37,936 nt of DNA from CAWKDC01 sp044445605. Lineage in GTDB: Bacteria > Pseudomonadota > Gammaproteobacteria > JABCZS01. The notes below the pieces were generated by a model, which did no database searches, was not told the origin of the DNA, and saw nothing but the letters and a program-made list of their open reading frames with translations. Shown here piece by piece: positions 24,472 to 33,193 of this stretch. Where the stretch lies: positions 1 to 37,936 of the forward strand of contig JBIOEA010000022.1 in the NCBI GenBank assembly GCA_044445605.1. The letters run 5' to 3'. Each line of letters begins with the position of its first letter. Within the stretch, counting starts at the first letter, position 1. Made by a program: the position numbers and the translations under genes.

Positions 24472-26895
24472 TTAATTACGTAATGGTTTGCCAGTTTCCA
24501 GCATGTGCTCAATGCGCGCTTGCGTCTCAGGCGTTTGTGCTAAATCCACAAACCCTTCGCGCTCAATGCGTAACATCCACTGCTCGTCCACTTCATTCAA
24601 GGCATCAATCATCCCACCACACATCACTTTTGCAATGTGATGCGCAACGACATAATCATGTGGGGTGATAAATTTGCCCTCAACCATGTTCACCAACTGT
24701 GTTTCGAGCTGCGCCCATCCAGCTTCACCCGCCACACTTATCCGCGGCGCACGCGGTGGACAATATCCCGACGCCGCCATCGCTTGCGCAAGTTTAGCTG
24801 CCACGAACAACAGTTCGTTCGGGTTTTGGATAATGGTATCACTCGATGTTAAATAGCCCATCTTCTTCGCATGAAATGCATTTTCGCTTGCTTTCGCCAT
24901 CGCGATATTTTCAAATGATTTCTTCAATGCACGCATCGGGTTTGCAGGGTCCGCATCGCTGGCGCGTAAGGCCAACTCTTTGCATCCGCCACCACCTGGC
25001 AATAAACCCACACCCGCTTCAACCAACCCCATATAGGTTTCCTGATGCGCCACACGTGCATCACAATGCAAGGCCAGTTCACATCCACCACCTAATACGT
25101 AACCCTGCAAAGCAGCCACGACCGGGATCCGCGCGTATCGCAACATCAAACAAGCATCTTGGAAATTTTTCAGCGTATCATCAATTTGAGCAAAATTCTT
25201 CGCACGGATCGCTTCAAGAAATTCACGGATGTCCGCACCCACTGAAAAATTATCGCCTTTACGCTGCCAAATCACCAAGGCACACGCTTTCTCTTGTGCA
25301 ATCTTAATCGCTTCAACAATACCCGCCAATACACCGCGACTGATCGACGCCATCTTGGACTTGAAGCTCAGCACAAATACACTGCCCGTGTAATGCCATA
25401 ACTCAACGAAATCATCCTGATAAACAATATCGGATTCGTCTAAGTTCGAATGCTGCAAACGAATGAACGATTGACGCTCGTAAACAGGCAATGTTGATGG
25501 CGACTCATATCGCAATGTTTGCGCTGAGAACGCCAAATTGCCTTGATAAAATTGATGCGCGTCAAGTGAGGACATCCATTCCGGCAAAACAGAAGACAAT
25601 TGCATCGAAGCAGGATCTTGCGTGATCTTGGTTGCCACAGACTCAACACCAATGGCTTGCCAAAGTTCAAATGGACCTTGCTGCCACGCAAACCCCCACT
25701 TCATCGCAGAATCCACATCACGAACATTGTGTGCAATGTCCTTCAAATGATAAGCAGCGTATTGCCACAAATCACGGTGAATTGACCACACGAATTGTGC
25801 TTCTGGATGTTTATGATCAAATATCTTTTTGAAAGCATGCGCTTTGTTTCTGTCTTTTAAAATATCAGACACGCCATGATTGGGTTGCGCAGTGACTTTT
25901 TTGTATTCGCCGTCTTTAGCATCAAATACAAATAATTCGCCTTTCTCTTTCTTATAGATGCCAGCACCCGTCTTCTCACCCAACGCACCCTTTTCAATCA
26001 TCTTCTTTAACCAGGCAGGTACAACAAACAACTCATGCCAAGGATCGTCTTTCAAATCACGGGCCATCGTCTCAACCACGTGCGCAAATGTATCCAGACC
26101 AACCACATCAATCGTTCGGAATGTTGCACTCTTAGGCCGACCAATCATTGTGCCCGTCAAAGCATCTGCTACGTCAAAACGCAAATCAAATGCTTCGGCA
26201 TGATGCAGTGTCGACAACAAGGAAAACACGCCCAATCGATTACCAATGAAGTTCGGCGTATCAAAAGCTCTTAATACGTTTTTACCAAGATATGTGGTAA
26301 AAAATGCTTCAAGCTCATCCAATAATGCTGGATTGGTATGTATCGAAGGAATCATTTCTAACAGAGGCAAATAACGTGGTGGATTAAAAAAATGCAACCC
26401 TAAAAAACGCGGGCGCAATTCTTTCGGAAGCACATCCGCCAATTTCTCAATGCTTAAGCCAGACGTATTTGTCGCCAACACGGCATCCGGTGCAATGAAC
26501 GGCGCAATTTTAGCGAACAAGTCACGCTTCCAATCCATGCGCTCAGCAATCGCTTCAATGATCAAACCGCATTCTTTGAGCTTTGGTAAATCCGTTTCAT
26601 AATTCGCTGGCGTGATGAAACGCGCCCATTCAGGGTCGACCAAGGCAGGCGGACGCGTCTTCAACAAACCATCAATCGCATCTTCGGCCAACATGTTTTT
26701 GCTCGCTTCGCCTGCAGGCAAATCAAACAAAATCACCGAATAACCCGCATTAACGAAGACAGCCGCAATTTTAGCGCCCATCACACCGGCACCTAACACC
26801 GCAACAGAACCAATGTTCCAATGCGTTTCACGCTTTGACGAAAACCACGAAAAAGCCTGCGCACTTAACGACAACTGAGAAATAATGTTATTCAT
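24472..26895 (-). CDS. FadN-like 3-hydroxyacyl-CoA dehydrogenase / enoyl-CoA hydratase
   Basis: An 807-residue fused beta-oxidation enzyme with the dehydrogenase first and the hydratase last, opposite to FadB/FadJ. NAD-binding GAGVMG is at 35-40; LGLHFFNPPRYLP carries the catalytic His of the dehydrogenase. The hydratase/isomerase domain (about 490-720) has the oxyanion GADIREF, GGGCELAL with E606, and VEAGVGLLPGGGG with the second Glu, so it should be active. A helical region of about 60 residues ends the protein. The domain order matches Bacillus FadN. It starts inside the end of the fadJ-like gene (8-base ATGAATAA overlap). Confidence 0.9.
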   Translation of the reverse strand: MNNIISQLSLSAQAFSWFSSKRETHWNIGSVAVLGAGVMGAKIAAVFVNAGYSVILFDLPAGEASKNMLAEDAIDGLLKTRPPALVDPEWARFITPANYETDLPKLKECGLIIEAIAERMDWKRDLFAKIAPFIAPDAVLATNTSGLSIEKLADVLPKELRPRFLGLHFFNPPRYLPLLEMIPSIHTNPALLDELEAFFTTYLGKNVLRAFDTPNFIGNRLGVFSLLSTLHHAEAFDLRFDVADALTGTMIGRPKSATFRTIDVVGLDTFAHVVETMARDLKDDPWHELFVVPAWLKKMIEKGALGEKTGAGIYKKEKGELFVFDAKDGEYKKVTAQPNHGVSDILKDRNKAHAFKKIFDHKHPEAQFVWSIHRDLWQYAAYHLKDIAHNVRDVDSAMKWGFAWQQGPFELWQAIGVESVATKITQDPASMQLSSVLPEWMSSLDAHQFYQGNLAFSAQTLRYESPSTLPVYERQSFIRLQHSNLDESDIVYQDDFVELWHYTGSVFVLSFKSKMASISRGVLAGIVEAIKIAQEKACALVIWQRKGDNFSVGADIREFLEAIRAKNFAQIDDTLKNFQDACLMLRYARIPVVAALQGYVLGGGCELALHCDARVAHQETYMGLVEAGVGLLPGGGGCKELALRASDADPANPMRALKKSFENIAMAKASENAFHAKKMGYLTSSDTIIQNPNELLFVAAKLAQAMAASGYCPPRAPRISVAGEAGWAQLETQLVNMVEGKFITPHDYVVAHHIAKVMCGGMIDALNEVDEQWMLRIEREGFVDLAQTPETQARIEHMLETGKPLRN

Positions 26896-28939
26896 AACCT
26901 AAAGCATCCTTCCATCCAAGATCAGGTTTAAAACGCTCACCGTATTCTTTCTCGAAACGGCCTAGTAGTCTTTCAACAACAGCGGGGGTCAATGACGCCG
27001 CATAATGCAACGGGCCACCCCGGAAAGGCGCAAACCCCGTTCCAAATATGATGCCTGCATCAACATTGTCTGCCGTCTCAACAATGTGTTCACGCAAGCA
27101 GGCCATGGCTTCGTTGATGAAACGGAGCACCAGGCGTTCTTGAATAGCATCGTTGGATACGGCCAATGGCGTCGTTGGCAATGCAGGTTTGACAGGCCTT
27201 CCATTCGTCCAGACATAAAATCCCTTGCCTGATTTCTTGCCAAGATTCCCGCCTTTAACACGCTGCACGAGCGCTTCCGGAATCTTCACGTCTATCTTGC
27301 CTTTCAAATGCTCAGCGACGGATAAACAAATATCCAAGCCCACAATGTCAGCCAATTCAATCGGACCCATCGGCATGCCAAAATCCACAGCCACTTTGTC
27401 AATCAATGCAGGTGGAATACCTTCATCGTACAATGCGACCGCTTCGAGCAAATACGGTGTTAAGCAGCGATTAACCAAAAACCCAGGCGCAGACTTTACA
27501 GACAAGGGTAATTTTTTGATTTGTGACACAAACGATAACGCATTCTGCAAGACTTCTGCATCTGTCTTTTGTCCGTGAATCACTTCCACTAATTGCATTT
27601 TGGCCACAGGATTAAAGAAGTGGATTCCCACTAGGCGGCCAGGGTTACTCATCACCTCATTGATTTCATCCAGCGGAATACTGGAGGTGTTCGTCGCCAA
27701 TATGGCTGTTTGTTTGGCACGCGATTCGGCGTCACGGAAAATCGTTTGTTTAACATCGAGATCTTCAAACACAGCCTCAATGATGACATCTGCAAATGGA
27801 ATACCATCACCTTTTAGATCAGGTGTCAGCAAATCACGGTAATGCATTACTTTGATAGGATCTTTGACACGCTTTTTCAGATCGTCTGAAAACTTCTTCA
27901 CGACCTTTGCAATGCGTTCCATCGATGTATCTTGCAACGTGACACGCAAACCTTGCATCGCACACCATGCCGCAATATCACCACCCATCGTGCCCGCACC
28001 GATCACATGCACATGCTTAGCCTTATAACGCGACTTCTTCGCCGCCTCTTTCAGCTTTTCTTGCAAAAAGAAAATGCGGATCAGGTTTTTCGTCGTGTCA
28101 TTGCATGCCAACTTAGACAATGATTGAATTTCAGCGGCATAACCTTCATCCGTGAATGTGCCATATTTCTCCCAATTTTCGATGATCGCAAAGGGGGAAG
28201 GATAATGCTCAGGCTTGGCTCGTCTTTCCACTTGCTTACGCATGAATGCAGCCAGCAATGTACGCATCGGCTTGACACGAAATGCTTCATTGTAAAGCGG
28301 TAATTTGCGTTTCGGCGGTTTATTCAAAATAATATTGACTGCCGCCAACTTCATGACACGCTCGGGCAAACATTCATCCACAATGCCCGCCGCTTTCGCT
28401 GCTTTGGCTCGCAATGTTTTACCCGTCAACATCATTTCAAGCGCATTGATCACACCTGTCAGGCGTGGCAAACGCACTGTCCCACCCCAACCAGGCAAAA
28501 TGCCCAAGAGTACTTCAGGCAATCCAATTTTAGTGTCGGGTCTGTCTTCAGCAATGCGATAATCGCACGATAATGACAACTCAAGACCACCACCCAAGCA
28601 AAAGCCTTGAATGAAAGCCAAGGTAGGAAAAGGAACTTCAGATAGTGCTTTACACACACCCTGGCCTTTTCGCAAAAAGGCTTCAATTAGCTCAGGTGTT
28701 TGCAATGTCTGAATTTCGCGCACGTCCGCACCCGCGATAAAGCCAGACTTTTTGGCAGACGCAAGGATCAACCCTTTTGGATGATGCGCCACTGCTGCGG
28801 CGATCGCATCAGACAACTCATCTAAGGCAGCACTGCTTAATGTATTTGCGTTCTCGCCTTTCCTGTCAAAATACAACCAGGCAATGTCATTTTCATCTGT
28901 TTGTAATGACCAATGTTCATATGATTTCAGTACGTTCAT
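26888..28939 (-). CDS. fadJ: FadJ/FadB-like hydratase/3-hydroxyacyl-CoA dehydrogenase
   Basis: A 683-residue multifunctional beta-oxidation protein: enoyl-CoA hydratase domain first (about 10-200; GADVREI, GGGLELSLSCD, LPEVLLGILPGWGG with both catalytic Glu), then NAD-binding HVIGAGTMGGD (near residue 313) and the C-terminal dehydrogenase domains (VGIHFFNPVAKM). The order matches FadJ/FadB; the length (FadB 729, FadJ 714) is slightly short. It follows the longer thiolase gene after 2 bases, as fadI-fadJ in E. coli, which is why FadJ is preferred. Ribosome site weak, so translation is probably coupled. Confidence 0.92.
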   Translation of the reverse strand: MNVLKSYEHWSLQTDENDIAWLYFDRKGENANTLSSAALDELSDAIAAAVAHHPKGLILASAKKSGFIAGADVREIQTLQTPELIEAFLRKGQGVCKALSEVPFPTLAFIQGFCLGGGLELSLSCDYRIAEDRPDTKIGLPEVLLGILPGWGGTVRLPRLTGVINALEMMLTGKTLRAKAAKAAGIVDECLPERVMKLAAVNIILNKPPKRKLPLYNEAFRVKPMRTLLAAFMRKQVERRAKPEHYPSPFAIIENWEKYGTFTDEGYAAEIQSLSKLACNDTTKNLIRIFFLQEKLKEAAKKSRYKAKHVHVIGAGTMGGDIAAWCAMQGLRVTLQDTSMERIAKVVKKFSDDLKKRVKDPIKVMHYRDLLTPDLKGDGIPFADVIIEAVFEDLDVKQTIFRDAESRAKQTAILATNTSSIPLDEINEVMSNPGRLVGIHFFNPVAKMQLVEVIHGQKTDAEVLQNALSFVSQIKKLPLSVKSAPGFLVNRCLTPYLLEAVALYDEGIPPALIDKVAVDFGMPMGPIELADIVGLDICLSVAEHLKGKIDVKIPEALVQRVKGGNLGKKSGKGFYVWTNGRPVKPALPTTPLAVSNDAIQERLVLRFINEAMACLREHIVETADNVDAGIIFGTGFAPFRGGPLHYAASLTPAVVERLLGRFEKEYGERFKPDLGWKDALGYE

Positions 28940-28941
28940 CT

Positions 28942-30240
28942 TTATACCCCATCCACCGATTCAATGAGCATCGCGCCCCCTTGACCACCGCCAATGCACA
29001 AACTGGCTACGCCACGTTTGACCCCTTTGCTTCTTAATAAATGTGCCAAATGCAAAATAAGACGTGCACCACTGGCACCCACAGGATGTCCAATCGCAAT
29101 CGCACCCCCACTCACATTTAAGCGCTCATAGTCGATCGCTCCCAGCGCACCTGACAAACCTAATTTTTCTTGGCAATACTTTTCTTGAGCCAACGCTTTC
29201 ACACACCCAATCACTTGAGCCGCAAACGCTTCGTTGATTTCCCAGTAGTCAATGTCTTGGATGCCCAATTTTTGTTTGGCGAGGAGTTGCGCGATCGCAT
29301 GTGCAGGCCCTAATCCCATGAAAGCAGGATCAAGCGCGCCCCATTGGCAATCCACGATTTTCGCCAACACAGGTAAACGATGACGCTCAACCGCTTCTTT
29401 GCTCGCTAAGATCAACATCGCAGCACCATCAGTGATTTGCGAACTGTTTCCCGCGGTAATTTGACCGTACTTTTTATCAAAGAAAGGCTTCAATTTCGCT
29501 AACTTTTCCAGTGTCGTATCACGACGCACACCATCGTCACTCGCGAATGATTTACCACGTGGATCACAAATAGACGAAATTTCTGCATTGAAAACGCCAT
29601 CATCTTGTGCCTTTGCTGTACGCAACTGGCTTTGCATGGAATACTCATCCATTTCTTGGCGTGTGATCCCAAATTCATACGCTACATTCTCAGCCGTCTG
29701 GCCCATGTTGATCCCAACAACAGGATCCGATAACCCTTTTAGCATTGAAATAACAGGTGCGAAAAAGTGTGGACGCAACTGCGGAATTAACTTTAATTTT
29801 TCAAGAGGCGTTTTGGTTGCAAAGAAATACGCCAACCAACGTGTCATGTCTTCATTAAAAAGTAATGGCGCTTGGCTCATCGCATCCGTGCCACCCGCCA
29901 AAATGAGATCGCTTTTCCCTAACATGATTTGGCAAGCCGCTGTATCCAATGCCTGAAGGCCTGATGCACAATTGCGCATCACCGTCATGGCAGGCACAGA
30001 AAAACCACAGCCGACGCGCAAAGCAACAATCCGGCCAATATTGGTTTCGTTGGGGTTAGGGATTGTCGACCCTACCACCACCTGATCAATTTCATCGGGG
30101 GCAAATGGCTGGCGCATCAAGAGCGCTTGCCCTGCAGCAACGGCTAAATCGCTGCTTGATAATGGGTTAGGAGCCGTGCGCGCTTTCAAAAAAGGCGTGC
30201 GAGCACCATCCACGATATATACCGCTGGGTGAGAAAACAT
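28942..30240 (-). CDS. fadI: Thiolase, FadI-like acetyl-CoA acyltransferase
   Basis: A 432-residue thiolase of the trifunctional-protein beta-subunit/FadI type, longer than the downstream one. Nucleophile C91 is in MRNCASG, the His in AIGHPVGASG and the second Cys in SLCIGGGQGG. An insertion with hydrophobic residues at about 128-170 (RWLAYFFA ... FFAPVISML) is typical of this type and may touch the membrane. GAGGAG lies 6 bases before the ATG. Placed between fadE and the FadJ-like gene in one operon, likely forming a complex with the latter. Confidence 0.92.
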   Translation of the reverse strand: MFSHPAVYIVDGARTPFLKARTAPNPLSSSDLAVAAGQALLMRQPFAPDEIDQVVVGSTIPNPNETNIGRIVALRVGCGFSVPAMTVMRNCASGLQALDTAACQIMLGKSDLILAGGTDAMSQAPLLFNEDMTRWLAYFFATKTPLEKLKLIPQLRPHFFAPVISMLKGLSDPVVGINMGQTAENVAYEFGITRQEMDEYSMQSQLRTAKAQDDGVFNAEISSICDPRGKSFASDDGVRRDTTLEKLAKLKPFFDKKYGQITAGNSSQITDGAAMLILASKEAVERHRLPVLAKIVDCQWGALDPAFMGLGPAHAIAQLLAKQKLGIQDIDYWEINEAFAAQVIGCVKALAQEKYCQEKLGLSGALGAIDYERLNVSGGAIAIGHPVGASGARLILHLAHLLRSKGVKRGVASLCIGGGQGGAMLIESVDGV

Positions 30241-30260
30241 AGAAGACTCCTCAATAAATA

Positions 30261-32654
30261 CTATTTGGAAAAAGAATCAACGTTAATGGCCTTTTCATAC
30301 AATTCGCTGTAGGCAGAGAGTTGTTGATATTGCACATCATTAATGGCACCTGCTTCATGGGCAGACGCTAATTTATCACGAAACGTCGCAGGAATGGCAG
30401 GCGGCGTTTTGGGTTTGAAATGTCTAACGGCGCGTAAGGCCTCTTGCAATTTAATCTCTTCCTGCGCAGCCGCGATGACAACACCTAGACGATCCTGTTC
30501 ATCGCCCAAATAACAGGTTTTCCAAATGGGGTCGTTTAAATTAAATGACATTGCTTCTTTCGCAACAGCCTGTGAAATTTTATCAGTGGGGTAACGGTAC
30601 GATTTCCCTAAGGGAAAGACGACTAATCGTAATACAACCCCAAGCCAACGATGAGGGAAATTATCGAAGAAGGCATCAAATGCCAACTGTATCTGATGTA
30701 AGCAGTAGGCTATCGCAAATTCTGCTGTCGCTTTCGGCATGCTGGGTGTTACCGACGCATATTTGATCATGCAGGTCGTCATGTAAAGGTAACTCAACAC
30801 ATCACCGAGACGTGCGGATAAAAACTCTTTACGCTTCAACTTTCCGCCCAACATTAAGAAACTCATGTCTGAGACAAGTGCCAATGCATGGCTCATGCGC
30901 GAAACAGCTTGTTGCGCTTTAACGTGCCCCAAAGCAGAAGATGTTTTCGCTAAGCGCCCTGCGGTTAATCCGCCCACCAATGTCCTAAAGAAGTGTTCAA
31001 TGGAGAATCTAATGTGTTTGAACAAGACGTTGTCAAATGCAGGAACATCAAGCTCAGGCGCCAATGCCAACGTCATTTCTTGTAATAAATAAGGATGACA
31101 ACGGATTGCCCCCTGACCAAAAATAATGAGATTGCGCGTTAAGATATTTGCACCCTCAACCGTGATGGCCACTGGCATGGTGATATAAGTATTCGCTAAA
31201 TAATTCATGGGGCCAAGGATAATCCCTTTGCCGCCGTGAATATCCATCGCATGGATCATTCCTTTACGCGCCAGCTCTGTCATATGATATTTAGAAATCG
31301 CTGACACAACCGCCGGCTTAATGCCAGAAGAAATGGCACTGGCTGTTGCGATCCGCATCGCTTCGAGTAGATAGGTGAATGCACCGATCTCAGCCATGGG
31401 CCCTTGAATGCCTTCAAACTCGCCAATGGATACTTTAAATTGTTTACGAACGCGCGCATAAGAAGCTGTCGAAAGATAGGCCAATTTTGCGCTCGCGGTT
31501 GCTAAGGCAGGCAATGAAATGCCGCGCCCTGCCGCTAAACATTCCATCAGCATGCGCCATCCGTGACCAATCATCGCATTACCGCCAATGACCCAAGATA
31601 ATGGTATAAAAACATCTTTGCCATAGACAGTGCCATTGGAAAAAGCACCCCCGATGGGATAATGTTTGTCACCGATATGCAACCCAGGATGCGATGCAGG
31701 CAATAAACATAATGTAATGCCACGATCAACGGTTTTACTCAATAAACAATCAGGATCAACACACTTGAATGCTAAGCCGACAACGGTCGCAACAGGGGCC
31801 AAGGTGATATAACGCTTTTCAAAGGTTAATTTGATACCCAGCGTTTTCTTGCCTTCAAACATGTCTTCAGTGATCACGCCATAATCCAACATTCCGCCCG
31901 CGTCACTGCCCGCTTCGGGTGCTGTTAGCGCAAAGCAAGGAATGTCTTCGCAGGACGCTAATCGTGGTAAATAATGCGATTTTTGTTCAGGCGTACCGTA
32001 ATGCAGGATCAATTCCGCAGGCCCGAGCGAATTCGGCACCATCACGGTGACGGCCACGCTGATGTCTTTGGTGGCAATTTTGCTGACAACGCATGACTGC
32101 GCATAAGCCGAAAAACCTAATCCGCCATCGGCTTTGGGGATCAACATACTGAAGAAACGTTCTTTTTTCAGATAAGCCCAAACAACATCGCTGAGTACGC
32201 GGGTTTGCTCTTGCTCCCAGGGATCAATCAAATCACAGAGACTGTTTACCTTGGTGTTTAAAAAGCTGGATTCTTCTTCAGTAAGCTTAGTGAAATCAAA
32301 TGAGCGAATGTCTTCCCAGTGTTGTGCACCTTGCATGAGAGCGCCTTCCCACCAGACATCGCCGGCATCAATCGCAGCTTGTTCTGTCTCTGAAATAGGC
32401 GGCATTTGCGCTTTGACAAAGCGTGCCAATGGGATGGAAATAAAACGTGTCCGTAATGAGGAAACATGAAGCAGGGCAACACATGTGGCCCACATACCCC
32501 AAAATAATACCAATAAGGGCCATGGTACGGCGTGGAATAAGGTGACCAATAAAAGCACACCCCCAACCGTGCTACTCCAGATCCATAAAGGCGCTGCGCA
32601 ACATCCTAATCCTAGTACGGCTATCACAACCGTCACCCATAGCAACCAATCCAT
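30261..32654 (-). CDS. fadE: Acyl-CoA dehydrogenase FadE
   Basis: A 797-residue FadE-type acyl-CoA dehydrogenase, the first and often limiting step of beta-oxidation. About 65 residues at the N-terminus are hydrophobic (two or three membrane helices), as in E. coli FadE (814 residues). The FAD-linked dehydrogenase core spans about 110-520 (CFALTAPEAGSDAG, GHGWRMLMECLAAGRGISLP, HGGKGI), and a long helical C-terminal domain (DUF1974 type) follows to the end. AAGGA lies 6 bases before the ATG. First gene of fadE-fadI-fadJ-fadN-like-fadA, with gaps of 20, 2, -8 and 29 bases. Confidence 0.95.
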   Translation of the reverse strand: MDWLLWVTVVIAVLGLGCCAAPLWIWSSTVGGVLLLVTLFHAVPWPLLVLFWGMWATCVALLHVSSLRTRFISIPLARFVKAQMPPISETEQAAIDAGDVWWEGALMQGAQHWEDIRSFDFTKLTEEESSFLNTKVNSLCDLIDPWEQEQTRVLSDVVWAYLKKERFFSMLIPKADGGLGFSAYAQSCVVSKIATKDISVAVTVMVPNSLGPAELILHYGTPEQKSHYLPRLASCEDIPCFALTAPEAGSDAGGMLDYGVITEDMFEGKKTLGIKLTFEKRYITLAPVATVVGLAFKCVDPDCLLSKTVDRGITLCLLPASHPGLHIGDKHYPIGGAFSNGTVYGKDVFIPLSWVIGGNAMIGHGWRMLMECLAAGRGISLPALATASAKLAYLSTASYARVRKQFKVSIGEFEGIQGPMAEIGAFTYLLEAMRIATASAISSGIKPAVVSAISKYHMTELARKGMIHAMDIHGGKGIILGPMNYLANTYITMPVAITVEGANILTRNLIIFGQGAIRCHPYLLQEMTLALAPELDVPAFDNVLFKHIRFSIEHFFRTLVGGLTAGRLAKTSSALGHVKAQQAVSRMSHALALVSDMSFLMLGGKLKRKEFLSARLGDVLSYLYMTTCMIKYASVTPSMPKATAEFAIAYCLHQIQLAFDAFFDNFPHRWLGVVLRLVVFPLGKSYRYPTDKISQAVAKEAMSFNLNDPIWKTCYLGDEQDRLGVVIAAAQEEIKLQEALRAVRHFKPKTPPAIPATFRDKLASAHEAGAINDVQYQQLSAYSELYEKAINVDSFSK

Positions 32655-32675
32655 GTTTGTTCCTTATTAGGTATA

Positions 32676-32691
32676 AGATATCGTGTTATCT
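32676..32691. promoter_or_regulatory. Candidate operator upstream of fadE
   Basis: AGATA, 6-base spacer, TATCT (32676-32680 / 32687-32691), centred about 29 bases before the fadE start. Read on the minus strand it overlaps TATACC-like -10 sequence, so a bound repressor could block the fad operon. No regulator gene is in the window; the match is by symmetry only. Confidence 0.3.
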
Positions 32692-32792
32692 CACAGTAAC
32701 GAGTTGAGGTCAAGAGGCGAGTGGTTGTTCTTTGCCCTGATAGGAATCAAGATGTTACAGAAGCGCCCAAAACCAGCAAACTTCCCAAACCA

Positions 32793-32801
32793 TGCTATAG
32801 T
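32793..32801 (+). promoter_or_regulatory. Extended -10 promoter of the small acidic protein gene
   Basis: TGC-TATAGT, the same box as before rne. No -35 match at the usual distance. A start near 32808 gives a leader of about 40 bases, ending in the strong GAGGAGG ribosome site. Confidence 0.45.
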
Positions 32802-32847
32802 TAATATATGAGTCAGATAACTATTACTAATAATTGAGGAGGATATC

Positions 32848-33126
32848 ATGGACGCGTTCCCAGAAGTAGGTGCCTGGTACCTTAATACAGAGTCCGGTGA
32901 GATGTTTGAAGTCGTTGCCACGGATGAGTCAGCGGGTGATATTGAAATGCAATATTTCGATGGCGAGTTATCCGAAGTTGACGCGGACAGTTGGGCTTCC
33001 ATGTCATTGGCAGTGATCCCTCCTCCCGAAAATTGGTCTGCTCCTTTTGAAATAGAAGAAGCGGAAGTAGATGAATCAGATTCACAATTACTGCCACATC
33101 CAGGCGAAGAAGACTTGATACATTAG
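32848..33126 (+). CDS. Small acidic DUF6763-like protein
   Basis: A 92-residue, strongly acidic cytoplasmic protein. The start (PEVGAWYLNTESGEMFEVVATDE) and the following DIEMQYFDGELSEVDADSW segment match a small gammaproteobacterial family I recall as DUF6763, of unknown function; the C-terminal 30 residues are Glu/Asp-rich and probably disordered. GAGGAGG stands 6 bases before the ATG. It has its own extended -10 and a downstream hairpin. It is divergent from fadE and upstream of slt. Confidence 0.8.
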   Translation: MDAFPEVGAWYLNTESGEMFEVVATDESAGDIEMQYFDGELSEVDADSWASMSLAVIPPPENWSAPFEIEEAEVDESDSQLLPHPGEEDLIH

Positions 33127-33131
33127 CCAGA

Positions 33132-33167
33132 CCCCACTATGATTAGGCATTGCTTAGCATAGTGGGG
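33132..33167. terminator. Hairpin after the small acidic protein gene
   Basis: CCCCACTATG (33132-33141) and CATAGTGGGG (33158-33167) pair perfectly over 10 bases around a 16-base loop, 6 bases after the stop. T residues follow only at a distance (TTTTCTCTCTTTT at 33177-33189), so it is a weak terminator or an mRNA 3' end. Its right arm abuts the first possible slt start. Confidence 0.5.
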
Positions 33168-33193
33168 CTTCAGTGCATTTTCTCTCTTTTCAT

